Assembly (NCBI GenBank): GCA_018675575.1
Contig: JABGXW010000062.1
Location: 1 to 34,003 of the forward strand
Direction of reading: 5' to 3'
Source: Bacteriovoracaceae bacterium
Lineage (GTDB): Bacteria; Bdellovibrionota; Bacteriovoracia; Bacteriovoracales; Bacteriovoracaceae
Length of the DNA: 34,003 bases
Made by a program: the position numbers and the translations under genes. Position 1 is the first letter of the stretch, and each line of letters begins with the position of its first letter. Positions 24,917 through 33,892 of this stretch are shown in pieces. The notes under the pieces are model-generated. The model was not told where the DNA came from. It made no database searches and saw nothing but the letters and a program-made list of their open reading frames with translations.

Positions 24917-26506
24917 ATGAAAAAAGGATTTAACCAATACTTTAAATTTTTGCTTGTATTTTTGTTGAGTTTCAGTTGTGCAACCCATAAAAGTAGGCAA
25001 CAAGCTGCAAATTTGAAAAAAACTTTATTAACAGGAAATGTTCAAAAAGCTATACAGTTGGTTGAGTCCAAAAAATTCTACCCTGAAAAGCGTTCACGAT
25101 TATTAAAGTTATTGGAATTAGGCACCCTTAAGCAAATTAACGGTGATTATTTCCAATCTTTAAAATCTTTTGAAAAGGCGAGAGAGCTCAGCGATAAACT
25201 TTTTACAGTTAGTATTAGTAAAAAGGCCTTGGCCGCGGTCACTAATAATAATATGGATAATTATTACGGTGAGATCTATGAACGTTCTCTTATTAGATTT
25301 TACATTGCTTTGAATCATTATTTAATCTACCAGAATGGGAAATATGAAGCGGGCTATAAATTTGAAAAAAGAAAAGATAAAAACGGGAAAGATATCATTA
25401 AAAAAATAATAGTCCCTGAAAAAATATTATCTAGGAATAAAAAGCAATTCCACTTAACTGCAGCAAGAGCTGTCATGTTAGAATGGGATGCCGCTCTAGA
25501 AAATTATCATGCAAAATTAGCTGGTGATACTACTTATAAATCGGATTTATCTTCTCGAATTTTTGGTGCTTTCATTCATGAGCAAATCGGGTCTAGAAAT
25601 GATAGAACTATTGCTCTCAAACTCTATCAAGAAGCCAAAGAGATTTTATTTAAAAACTATAATATATACGCTTCATTCAATGGGCACTTTAAAAAATTCA
25701 TGAAAGATTATGAGAAGCTACCAAAGTTATCAAGAAAAACTGTTAAAACTAGATATGTTAAAGAGACTCATTTTGCAGTTGATTTAAACACGTTTTTGAA
25801 TAAAAGAATACAAGTTTTAAAATCTCATAAATCAAAACAGCTTAATATCACTATATTAACTCAAGAGGGGTATGTTGCAGAAAAAAGAGCACGTAGAATT
25901 CACGTCCCTTTACCGGGGGCTGCTTTTCATGGTTCGGGAAATAAAGGAATATTAAGCTTTACAGGTATGTTATTAAATTCAACAAAAGGTACATTACCTT
26001 CTATAACGTTCGAACTTCCTGAAGTGGCAAATAAAAAAGTTAACAAAGATATTGAACTAATAATTAAAGACAATACTGGCAAAGAAGTAAGTCGCCAAAA
26101 AGCAGTTCTAATGAATCCATTATCTGAAATTGCTTTTCAGAGTTTAGACAATAAGATTGGAAGCACTCATGTGAAAATTGGTGCAAGAATAGCCTTAAAA
26201 CATATCGCTGCTATTGTCGCTGCCTGGATTGCCTATAAAAATGCTGGTAAGTCATTAGCTGGAAAATTTATAGCTTCTGCTATGTATGCCACTGCGAATA
26301 AGGCCATAGCTGTTAGTGAAATGGCCGATACACGATATTGGTCCACATTACCTCATTCTCTAAGGCTTTCAAAATTATATTTAAAACCTGGCCAATATGG
26401 TATTTACACAAAAACTTTTGTGAATAAAAAATTATCCATTACTAAAGTTAAAGACTTTTTAGTTACAAAAGATCCACAACAACTTATCAACCTTAATCTC
26501 TACTAA
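24917..26506 (+). CDS. COG3014-like lipoprotein
   Basis: A 529-residue protein with a hydrophobic N-terminus ending LSFSC (Cys21), a probable lipoprotein signal. The block DNYYGEIYERSLIRFYIALNHY (about residues 114-135) is the recognisable core of COG3014-type proteins, which are usually encoded next to LpoB and LPP20-like genes. The N-terminal half is TPR-like helical; the second half is beta-rich, with a hydrophobic Ala-rich segment near 430-460 (IGARIALKHIAAIVAAW). It sits 4 bases after the LpoB-like gene. The function of the family is unknown; position implies a role in outer membrane or peptidoglycan maintenance. Confidence 0.7.
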   Translation: MKKGFNQYFKFLLVFLLSFSCATHKSRQQAANLKKTLLTGNVQKAIQLVESKKFYPEKRSRLLKLLELGTLKQINGDYFQSLKSFEKARELSDKLFTVSISKKALAAVTNNNMDNYYGEIYERSLIRFYIALNHYLIYQNGKYEAGYKFEKRKDKNGKDIIKKIIVPEKILSRNKKQFHLTAARAVMLEWDAALENYHAKLAGDTTYKSDLSSRIFGAFIHEQIGSRNDRTIALKLYQEAKEILFKNYNIYASFNGHFKKFMKDYEKLPKLSRKTVKTRYVKETHFAVDLNTFLNKRIQVLKSHKSKQLNITILTQEGYVAEKRARRIHVPLPGAAFHGSGNKGILSFTGMLLNSTKGTLPSITFELPEVANKKVNKDIELIIKDNTGKEVSRQKAVLMNPLSEIAFQSLDNKIGSTHVKIGARIALKHIAAIVAAWIAYKNAGKSLAGKFIASAMYATANKAIAVSEMADTRYWSTLPHSLRLSKLYLKPGQYGIYTKTFVNKKLSITKVKDFLVTKDPQQLINLNLY

Positions 26507-26509
26507 TAT

Positions 26510-27901
26510 ATGAAAATATTAATTTTACTCCTATTAATCACTATCTCAATTGCTCATGCAAGCACTTCAAGACAAATTTATAAAGATGTCGTTCTTGGAG
26601 AAATACAAGCTACCTTTGTTAGGGATTATAATGTAAGTCAACAATATTTTGGTCCTGTTCAAAAAGGTCCTACAAAAAAAATTGTTAAGAAGAAAGAACT
26701 GCCAAACCTTAAGCCAGAACCTAATCTAAGTCCAACTCCCGATCTGTCCCCAAGACCTAAAAGAAGAATAAAAAGGGGGTTGATTGGGCTTGATGACGAG
26801 GATGATGAGAATGATGGATGGCTTGGTAAAAAAGGCAAAGGAAAAAAGAAAAAAGGCTTAATAGAAGACAATGACTTTACCCCCGAGCCAATAAAACTCA
26901 ATAAAAGAACGGTAAAAGGTATTATTCAACCAAATAAGAATATAACGCCTAAGCGAAATGATTGGACATCCAAAAAATTAAGAGACTTAAATAAATGGCA
27001 AAAGACATCTAAAGAAGAAACAAATAAATGGTACCAAGATAAAGCAAAAATATTAAATCGTTGGAAGAAAGCTAACAAAGTCTTTAAAAAGAATCTACCT
27101 AGCTATAAAAAAAATCTCGTTAACTTTGAAAGCTTTGGTGGTCATAGTCTAAATGGAGACAGATCCAATACCCTAAATACAACAGTCGTTGGAAAAAACT
27201 TTGTTACTATCCCTCACGCTTTTTTTTCAAATGTTAACGATCAAGGAAGACGTCCAACATGTGCTGCTTTTGCTGCAACTAGAGCGTTGGAAATATCTTT
27301 GGCACAAAATGGGACAGAAAGAAAATTATCAGAGCAGTACTTTTATTATGCAAGTAAGCCTAGATGTCAGTCTTCTCCTTGTTCTAAAAAAGGTTCTTGG
27401 GCATTAAATGCTTTTAATAAGTCAAAATCGTCTCTAATCCCAGATTTACCATTAGAAAAAGATTGTCCTTATAAAAAACAATCAAAATCTGGAAATGAAA
27501 CACAAGTGCCACTTAGAAATGGTTGCTTCCAAGGACAGCATAAAGTTACGAAATTTACAAAAGCACAATCTTTAATGGCCATCATTAAACAATTAGATAA
27601 TGGGGCACCCATTGTTTCGGCCTTTAAATTATCCCCTAACTTTTATTCAAATAAAGGAGTAGTACTGTATAAAGATTCTAGAAAATCTGAAAAGATGAAT
27701 TCTCATGCTTCTGGACATGCTGTACTATTGATTGGATATATGAAAATACCTAAATCACTTAATGAAGGTAATATATGTTTTTTAACCGCGAATAGTTGGG
27801 GAACAGGATGGGGAAAGGGGGGGCACGCTTGTCTCAGTGAAAAATGGGTGAAGAATTACCGTTTTCCAATACCGTTTCTAGCGGTGAACTCTGTAAGATA
27901 A
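26510..27901 (+). CDS. Exported papain-family (C1) cysteine protease with long charged pro-region
   Basis: A 463-residue protein with a signal peptide (MKILILLLLITISIAHA). Residues about 50-210 are a Pro/Lys/Asp-rich, low-complexity linker including a DDEDDEND cluster and Lys runs. The C-terminal part (about 230-463) is a papain-like domain: Gln245 (NDQGRRPTC), catalytic Cys251, SEQYFYYASKPRCQSSPCS, catalytic His403 (SGHAVLLIGY) and Asn428 (ANSWGTGWG). All catalytic residues are present, so it should be active. It lies 3 bases after the COG3014-like gene, last in the operon. A papain-like enzyme in a peptidoglycan-lipoprotein operon could process envelope proteins or, in a predator, prey protein; that is inference. 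Confidence 0.85.
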   Translation: MKILILLLLITISIAHASTSRQIYKDVVLGEIQATFVRDYNVSQQYFGPVQKGPTKKIVKKKELPNLKPEPNLSPTPDLSPRPKRRIKRGLIGLDDEDDENDGWLGKKGKGKKKKGLIEDNDFTPEPIKLNKRTVKGIIQPNKNITPKRNDWTSKKLRDLNKWQKTSKEETNKWYQDKAKILNRWKKANKVFKKNLPSYKKNLVNFESFGGHSLNGDRSNTLNTTVVGKNFVTIPHAFFSNVNDQGRRPTCAAFAATRALEISLAQNGTERKLSEQYFYYASKPRCQSSPCSKKGSWALNAFNKSKSSLIPDLPLEKDCPYKKQSKSGNETQVPLRNGCFQGQHKVTKFTKAQSLMAIIKQLDNGAPIVSAFKLSPNFYSNKGVVLYKDSRKSEKMNSHASGHAVLLIGYMKIPKSLNEGNICFLTANSWGTGWGKGGHACLSEKWVKNYRFPIPFLAVNSVR

Positions 27902-29329
27902 TTAAAATAGTCGCTGTACCAAATAAAGGATTTTTCTTCTTAGATCTGTAAATGGTGGAGTTATAAATTGAGACGCTGCTATCGGGAACCACTGATAAAA
28001 GACTGCTTTTTGATGTGTAAATTCTAGAAAACCAAATTCACCATGACTTGCTCCAATCCCACTATTATTGATACCACCAAATGGTAAGTTACTATTGAAA
28101 AGATGAACGATATTATGATTCACCGTGAAAGCACCAGATTTCACTTGTTGACATACTTTTTGAATATCCTTTGTTTTGGTTGAATTCATATACAATGCCA
28201 GAGGTCTTGGGCTTGAATTAATAATATTTATGACTTCATCAAGTTTTTGAAATGTTATAATAGGTAGTACTGGGCCAAAGATTTCTTCTTTCATAATCTT
28301 ACTATCTAAAGAAACATTAGTGAGAATTGTGGGAGCAATAAAGCAATCATCTTCATTAAATTTCAATGGTAAAACCGAATCCGCACCATTTTCTATCGCT
28401 TCATCAATGAGACCTTTTATTCTATTAAAATGCCTATTATTTATAATACGAGAAAAGGAGTCTGACTCCTCTGGATTATGACCATACATATTTTTAACTT
28501 CATCAGTAAAAGCTTTTAAAAATTGGTCTTTTATATTAGCTTGGACAAAACAATGATCTGGAGAAACACAGATTTGTCCGTTGTTCATAAATTTACCCCA
28601 TGCCATACGTTTTGCGATATTTTTTATATCTGCACTATCATCGACAATAGAGGGAGATTTGCCTCCGAGTTCTAACGTAACTGAACTTAAGTTTTTTGCG
28701 GCCTTTGTCATAACTATTTTGCCAAGCTCAGGACTTCCGGTAACAAATATATGATGAAAGGGAAGATTGAGTAATTCTTGAGATTCTGGAATACCTCCTT
28801 CAATAACTGCAACCTCAGAAGAATCAAATATTTCACTTAAAATTTCTGACAATAGTTTGCTGATATTTGGAGTGTGTTCAGAAGGTTTTATTGTCACACA
28901 GTTTCCAGCGGCAAGTGCAGATATAAGGGGTATGATTGCTAAATTTAACGGGAAGTTCCAAGGAGCAATAATAAGAACAACTCCTTTTGCTTCTCTCATA
29001 ATTTTACTCGAAGACCCTAGCAACAGAAGAGGTGTTTTCACTTTTTTATGTTTCATCCATTTCTTAAGGCGACTTCTGTTATGTTTGAGCTCTGTGAGAA
29101 CAGGAATAATTTCTGTTGCATCAGTTTCTTCAAATGGTTTTTTGAAGTCCTTCATTAGGGCATCTCTGATATTTTGTTGATTTTGAAGGATAATTTTTTC
29201 TAATAAATTAAGGTTTTGTACTCGTCTTTTATATTGTTGATCAAATGTCTCTTGAGATAACTTTTGTGCTAAATCAATTTGTTTTTGAAAAATAATCTCA
29301 ATATTTTCACTATGATCATTATAATCCAT
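27902..29329 (-). CDS. NAD(P)-dependent aldehyde dehydrogenase, class 3 type
   Basis: From the ATG at 29329 the protein is 475 residues (a TTG at 29347 would add six; GGGA 6 bases before the ATG favours the shorter form). It oxidises an aldehyde to the acid. The catalytic residues are Glu220 in VTLELGGKSPS and Cys254 in NNGQICVSPDH. The general layout, including APWNFPLNL in the cofactor domain, matches class 3 (fatty/coniferyl aldehyde) enzymes of about 450-490 residues. The C-terminus has a hydrophobic, basic tail (RKILYLVQRLF), as in membrane-associated fatty aldehyde dehydrogenases. Its stop abuts that of the convergent protease gene, with no bases between. Substrate unknown. Confidence 0.88.
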   Translation of the reverse strand: MDYNDHSENIEIIFQKQIDLAQKLSQETFDQQYKRRVQNLNLLEKIILQNQQNIRDALMKDFKKPFEETDATEIIPVLTELKHNRSRLKKWMKHKKVKTPLLLLGSSSKIMREAKGVVLIIAPWNFPLNLAIIPLISALAAGNCVTIKPSEHTPNISKLLSEILSEIFDSSEVAVIEGGIPESQELLNLPFHHIFVTGSPELGKIVMTKAAKNLSSVTLELGGKSPSIVDDSADIKNIAKRMAWGKFMNNGQICVSPDHCFVQANIKDQFLKAFTDEVKNMYGHNPEESDSFSRIINNRHFNRIKGLIDEAIENGADSVLPLKFNEDDCFIAPTILTNVSLDSKIMKEEIFGPVLPIITFQKLDEVINIINSSPRPLALYMNSTKTKDIQKVCQQVKSGAFTVNHNIVHLFNSNLPFGGINNSGIGASHGEFGFLEFTHQKAVFYQWFPIAASQFITPPFTDLRRKILYLVQRLF

Positions 29330-29457
29330 TATTTTTCCCGATTTCAAATAGTTATGCAGTGTGATGTTTTAGCATGATTATCAATGAATGAGAAATAAGG
29401 CGTAATTTTTTACAATATAACTGCAAAGAAGTAAAAGGAGTAAAAATTCAAATAATT

Positions 29458-29928
29458 TTATTTTTGCGCTTTAAGTTTCTCGAAAATTAATTTCTTCAAA
29501 CTTTCGATACTTTTTTTTAGTAATTGAACTTCTGCTTGTAAAATCATAATTTCATTGGCCTTTAGCTTATCAGTTTTGGTCTCTAATTCCTTAATTTTTC
29601 TTTTTGCAGCCTTTGCATCACCTTCGAGTTTAGGAAGGTTCGTTTTATTGACTAATTTGCAACATCCTCCATTACCCGACTGACTTCTCTCCAATTTATC
29701 TAGTCTCTTTTGTAGCTTTCGAAACTCTGAGCCACTTGATTTCTTTAACTTCTTATCTATAAGATTAAGTGAAGATGATACTTTTGTTAAATACTTCTCT
29801 ACATTTTCAATTCTTTCTTGCTTGCCACTATTCCCATCGGCTTTGAAATTGCTGATTCTTTGTGCATATGCAATACTATAAAAATTAAATAATATAGAAG
29901 TCATCATAATACAGCATGTTTTTCTCAT
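29458..29928 (-). CDS. Secreted coiled-coil protein
   Basis: From the ATG at 29928 (GGAG 6 bases upstream) the protein is 156 residues; an ATG at 29940 has no ribosome site. A signal peptide ends SIAYA before Gln-Arg. The mature protein is almost wholly charged helix with heptad-like Leu/Ile spacing: about residues 35-75, and 98-153 (KIKELETKTDKLKANEIMI and on). A Gly-rich turn with two Cys (GNGGCCKLV) joins the two. It lies 28 bases after the 784-residue secreted protein and is probably co-transcribed with it. Function unknown; it may be a fibrous or tethering periplasmic protein. Confidence 0.6.
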   Translation of the reverse strand: MRKTCCIMMTSILFNFYSIAYAQRISNFKADGNSGKQERIENVEKYLTKVSSSLNLIDKKLKKSSGSEFRKLQKRLDKLERSQSGNGGCCKLVNKTNLPKLEGDAKAAKRKIKELETKTDKLKANEIMILQAEVQLLKKSIESLKKLIFEKLKAQK

Positions 29929-29956
29929 TATAGGCTCCATAAATTTAAAATTTAAT

Positions 29957-32311
29957 TTAATAAGTATTATTAAAATAAATATCAGTTCGTCTAAATCTTC
30001 TCGATATTATTTCAAAAAGGCCAATCTTATTTGAATGTATTTTAGCTAAATACTTCTTGGGTTTATATCTAGAGGAACCTGGATAAGCTTCAATTTCTAA
30101 CACTTCATCTGACAACTCCGGTCCATCATCATTAGCATCCTTTTGTCTTGTGATATTTGTGGATGAAGGTCGAAAACGATAATTTACTTGAAACTTTTTG
30201 GGTCTATAACTAGTAGTAGCAACTTTTGCAGCTTGAGATCCTCGAATATTCTTCTCTTGAATACCATTATTTAATTTTGCCGAAGCAAATAAGTTTTCTT
30301 TTCCTCCATATGAATTAGAAAACTTTTCTAATGTAGTTTTTGAGAAGTTCTTACTTATATCATTTGCTATTGCATCCGACGACTTATTTTTAAAGTTTCT
30401 TTTTAACTTTTTATTTAATTTAAATTTTTCTCTGAAGAAATCATTAACTATTCTAAAACTACCTCTACCTGTTAACTTTGCACCTAATTTTGAAAGTGTT
30501 AAATTATTAAAAGCAGTATTCTCTGCAAAGTCTGTTGCTTGATTTTTACTACTTTTATTATCAGTGACACCAGCACCTTGATTCAATTGATTCGTATTTT
30601 CATCGTTTATATTTGTCGAAGTAAAGGAGATTGGACTTGTCGTTTTGTCTCCACCTGTTTCAGAGTTTGTACCAGGACCAAAGGCAATCTCCCCAGAGCT
30701 ATTTGTATTTGTCTGCCCATTTCCATTACCTTGGTTAGATGCTCCATTTTGTGATGTTTCAGTTAAGTTTTGATTATCAGATGAAATTTTTAATAGATTG
30801 AGCTGATATCCTATTTCTGCTCTATCACAGTCTATTCCTATTCCAATAGCACAAATTAAGCTTTCTCTCTGAACTCTATGGCAGTTTTTTCGATCTGTAA
30901 GTTGAGTGAGCAAATTAGGATTATTTATTTGCTCACAATCGTATAATTGAGGTGAGTATAATAAGTCATTATAAAATAAAACAGCTAAATCTACTGATTG
31001 AAGAATCATTTCAGCCACTATTAGCCTTCCTATAGGGAATACCCCCAAAGCTTTTATTTCATTCCCTAATCTTTCCATAGTAGCAGCTGAACAAGTTCTG
31101 CCTGCTTTTCCACAGTTTGAAATAGCGTTGTAACGTAAATCTGCTATGGCAGTTGGAGGGTCTGTATTGACATTGGCAATTGTATAAGGTGCTTTATAAT
31201 AATTGATCCATGTTGTGCAATTACTTTTAACTGTACTTACTTCTGTTGCAACTGATGGAGGAAGAGGCGTCGTACAGACATTAGAAATATCGAATGTATT
31301 ATAATTTGTTGGAAGAGCAGGTAACTGTATTGAAGCACCAGTGTCTAATATTGAATTCATCACGTCTGATAAATAGGTATCTTCATCTGTCTTAATAACG
31401 GGAACTTCTGCAACTTTTGGAATTATCTCTGTGTTACATGCATTGATGTCTAAATTATCTTGAATTAGTTGAGCTTTAGTTTCCATATTTGCTTTTATGG
31501 TTTCTAACGATATTATTTGTAACGAAGTAGTTCCTGGGTCATTAATTAAAACATCAATTTCAGCAATCGTTGTGCTCTGAGCTAGCGGATATATTCCTAA
31601 ATCTGTGTTTATTGTATTGGTTAAATTAATCATTGTAGTTTGATTATTAGCATAGGTATCTGTTAAAAACCCTACGATAGTAGTGATACCATTTTGTGTT
31701 GGCGGTGTGCCGGAACTACAAAGGTTAAAGTAATTTGTTTCAGATGTTATTAAACTACTAGATTGTTCATTTATTGTATAAGTCATGTAGCGATTTAATT
31801 TATTTAAAATGGCCTGTTTGATGAGGACAATACTTTCAAGATGTTTTGTAAGTACTTCTATCTGAATATCATCATCAAGATTTGATAGATTATCGATATC
31901 ACTTTTAAGTTGATCTAGGCCCGTTTGTAAGATTGCTGTCGCATTGACCGCACCTTGTTCATTAGTCAAAAAGGTATTTGATCGAGAAATAATTTCAGCT
32001 AAATCATTGGCCGACGCTGGAGTATAGGTCGCTGCTAACGCCATTAATGAAGTTACTAATTCCTCATTTGCTTCACCCCGTAGTTTTAATGCTGTTTTAT
32101 TGTATTGGTTTTGATATTTTTGAACGTCGTAATTTCCTGTGGGAGGAGGAAAAATACTCTCAATTGTCTGGCCTATAATGCGGTCATAATTTGATGTATT
32201 AATGTCTAATGCCTGACTAGCAGCAGATTGGGCCAATCCAATTTCAACACAAATTAATGACGAGATAGTAAGACTAGCTACGATCTTTTTTATGAATCTA
32301 ACTAATGTCAT
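29957..32311 (-). CDS. Large secreted Cys-containing protein, unknown function
   Basis: A 784-residue protein with a signal peptide (cleavage near IGLAQ before Ser-Ala). GAGAGG lies 6 bases before the ATG. Three regions are visible: a mainly helical, Asn/Thr-rich N-terminal part (about 28-510) with some eleven cysteines, some grouped in its second half (SNCGKAGRTC; CHRVQRESLICAIGIGIDCD); a low-complexity Asn/Gln/Ser/Thr/Gly linker (about 520-600); and a basic C-terminal part (about 600-784). There is no TM or lipobox and I recognise no family. The linker looks like a flexible spacer between two domains. A coiled-coil protein follows in the operon. Confidence 0.6.
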   Translation of the reverse strand: MTLVRFIKKIVASLTISSLICVEIGLAQSAASQALDINTSNYDRIIGQTIESIFPPPTGNYDVQKYQNQYNKTALKLRGEANEELVTSLMALAATYTPASANDLAEIISRSNTFLTNEQGAVNATAILQTGLDQLKSDIDNLSNLDDDIQIEVLTKHLESIVLIKQAILNKLNRYMTYTINEQSSSLITSETNYFNLCSSGTPPTQNGITTIVGFLTDTYANNQTTMINLTNTINTDLGIYPLAQSTTIAEIDVLINDPGTTSLQIISLETIKANMETKAQLIQDNLDINACNTEIIPKVAEVPVIKTDEDTYLSDVMNSILDTGASIQLPALPTNYNTFDISNVCTTPLPPSVATEVSTVKSNCTTWINYYKAPYTIANVNTDPPTAIADLRYNAISNCGKAGRTCSAATMERLGNEIKALGVFPIGRLIVAEMILQSVDLAVLFYNDLLYSPQLYDCEQINNPNLLTQLTDRKNCHRVQRESLICAIGIGIDCDRAEIGYQLNLLKISSDNQNLTETSQNGASNQGNGNGQTNTNSSGEIAFGPGTNSETGGDKTTSPISFTSTNINDENTNQLNQGAGVTDNKSSKNQATDFAENTAFNNLTLSKLGAKLTGRGSFRIVNDFFREKFKLNKKLKRNFKNKSSDAIANDISKNFSKTTLEKFSNSYGGKENLFASAKLNNGIQEKNIRGSQAAKVATTSYRPKKFQVNYRFRPSSTNITRQKDANDDGPELSDEVLEIEAYPGSSRYKPKKYLAKIHSNKIGLFEIISRRFRRTDIYFNNTY

Positions 32312-32498
32312 TTTAAACCTCTCTTCAGTTTATATTTTACTCCTTTTATCGAAAATTTATCTTTTTTTAAGGCCTTTTGTTAATGTGTAAGTAAAATTAG
32401 TACCTTAGATGATTTTTCTCTTTTTTTTATTGCCAACTTTCTGCACGATATGACAAGTTAACAGCTTATAAATAATCTATAAACTAAGAAGGAAGGCC

Positions 32499-32828
32499 AT
32501 GAAGCTCAAAGTAGTGATGCTTTTTATCATTATCTCTATCAATGGTCTTTATGCTGCTGATAATAGCAATATTCAATATCAAAACCTCACAGATAAAACT
32601 GAAGTTTACACATTCTTATTTTTGAAACATTTCGAGTTAGTTAATCCCAATTGTCACAGACAAGTTCAAGAATCACGTTCACCAAAAACAATGATTGCAA
32701 TGGGCTGCCAATTATTTAGATTGGAAATTGATAAAAGTTCTGAGGGGAGTGATAAAATTCAGTATAAGGCCCATTATCAATGTGGAGACAATATATTTCC
32801 CTTTACAGCACATTGTTATCTAAAATAA
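32499..32828 (+). CDS. Small secreted Cys-containing protein
   Basis: A 109-residue protein with a signal peptide (cleavage near GLYA before Ala-Asp) and a good ribosome site (AAGGAAGG). The mature protein of about 89 residues has four cysteines (in NPNCHRQ, AMGCQLF, YQCGDN, AHCYLK), compatible with two disulfides. It has an even mix of strands and ends at the last Cys. I do not recognise the family. It stands alone with 187 bases upstream and 218 downstream. Confidence 0.6.
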   Translation: MKLKVVMLFIIISINGLYAADNSNIQYQNLTDKTEVYTFLFLKHFELVNPNCHRQVQESRSPKTMIAMGCQLFRLEIDKSSEGSDKIQYKAHYQCGDNIFPFTAHCYLK

Positions 32829-32849
32829 TTTATTTAACCGCGATACTTG

Positions 32850-32893
32850 TTAGAAAACCAAAAAAACATCTCAGTTAAGTCTTTGGTTTCTAA
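32850..32893. repeat. Inverted repeat after the small secreted protein gene
   Basis: TTAGAAAACCAAA (32850-32862) pairs with TTTGGTTTCTAA (32882-32893) with one extra A and a 19-base loop. It lies 22 bases after the stop at 32828. There is no T-run, so a terminator role is uncertain. Confidence 0.35.
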
Positions 32894-32981
32894 AGAACTT
32901 GATTCAAACTTCCTATATAAATACTACCTAATTATATAAAAAAATACTAATTAATCAAAATTTATATCATTATAAGATAGA

Positions 32982-32997
32982 TTCTGCAGTCGCAGAA
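32982..32997. promoter_or_regulatory. Perfect palindrome in the leader of the last gene
   Basis: TTCTGC, AGTC, GCAGAA form a perfect 6-bp inverted repeat with a 4-base loop, just after a -10-like TATAAG (32971-32976). It would lie at or just after the transcription start, about 56 bases before the ATG at 33053. It could be a 5' leader hairpin or an operator. Confidence 0.4.
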
Positions 32998-33052
32998 AAT
33001 TTCCAAATTAGAACCAAGATTAGAAGAAGATATTTAAGTCAAGGAGATGACG

Positions 33053-33892
33053 ATGAAAACAAGAAAGATATTTCTATTATTGTTATTACTGTTAATTTCA
33101 GTTGTTAATGCAAACGAGAACAATTGGAATTACGATTTAAAAAAAGTGTTAGCAAATGATAAAAAGATATTTAAAGAAAATCTATCAAAACAACTAAACC
33201 TTTCTGACAATAGTCGTTTACAAAATCCATCTAAGGTCAGTATTACACATAAAAGATATTTAGATCCTGAAAGTGAAAACACTTTATCTTCTTCTTTACC
33301 AATCACTAGTATTACATCAATATCCTCACATTTATTTCCATTTGGAGAAGAAAAAGATGCTTTTGGAATTGGTATTGATCTATCAATTATCAATGCTGAA
33401 AAAGATCCATCAGATGTAACAAATGTAGACTCCATGATAGGTCCCTTAGGACTGTCATTAAGAAAACTTCTCTGGACTTCTAAAGGATTTGATTTAGAAG
33501 CTTATGGAAGGATTGATTTAAGTTCAATGTCTAATGAAGAATTGAAAGATTCGTTATTGGGTAGAGATATATATAAACTTGGGATGACTTTTGGAAAAAG
33601 ATCAAAAGTTTTTTATGTAGAAAATGATCTCGAATACATAGTTGATTCGACTTCAACTCAAAAAATAGGAAACATAGAATATAGATATGACTTTGGTTCT
33701 ATCATTACTGCAAGGATGAATGTGGGAGCTCGTATAAGTGCTTTCCATTTAGGCGGATATATAGAAATGAAATTGGCAAATAACTTTAAGGCCTCGGGCG
33801 GATCATTTTATTATGAAACAGGAAGGAATAGAATCGTTTCTTGGGGACCTGAAGTAAGTTTTAAATCAAATGGGTTTGGACTTCGGTTGTAA
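33053..33892 (+). CDS. Exported, probable outer membrane beta-barrel protein
   Basis: AAGGAG at 33041-33046 lies 6 bases before the ATG at 33053, whereas the ATG at 33047 directly abuts it, so 279 residues is the likely length. A signal peptide (cleavage near VVNA before Asn-Glu) is followed by a charged helical stretch to about residue 55. Then come alternating-pattern strands rich in Gly, Tyr and Ile (AFGIGIDLSII, RMNVGARISAFHLGGYIEMKL, YYETGRNRIVSWGPEVSF). This fits an outer membrane barrel, but the last residue is Leu, not Phe. No named family is recognised. Confidence 0.55.
   Translation: MKTRKIFLLLLLLLISVVNANENNWNYDLKKVLANDKKIFKENLSKQLNLSDNSRLQNPSKVSITHKRYLDPESENTLSSSLPITSITSISSHLFPFGEEKDAFGIGIDLSIINAEKDPSDVTNVDSMIGPLGLSLRKLLWTSKGFDLEAYGRIDLSSMSNEELKDSLLGRDIYKLGMTFGKRSKVFYVENDLEYIVDSTSTQKIGNIEYRYDFGSIITARMNVGARISAFHLGGYIEMKLANNFKASGGSFYYETGRNRIVSWGPEVSFKSNGFGLRL

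Noticed and set aside
26659-26901. Minus-strand 80-residue Ser/Phe/Pro-rich frame
   Set aside because: Antisense to the charged linker of the papain-like protease; repetitive composition and no start signal.
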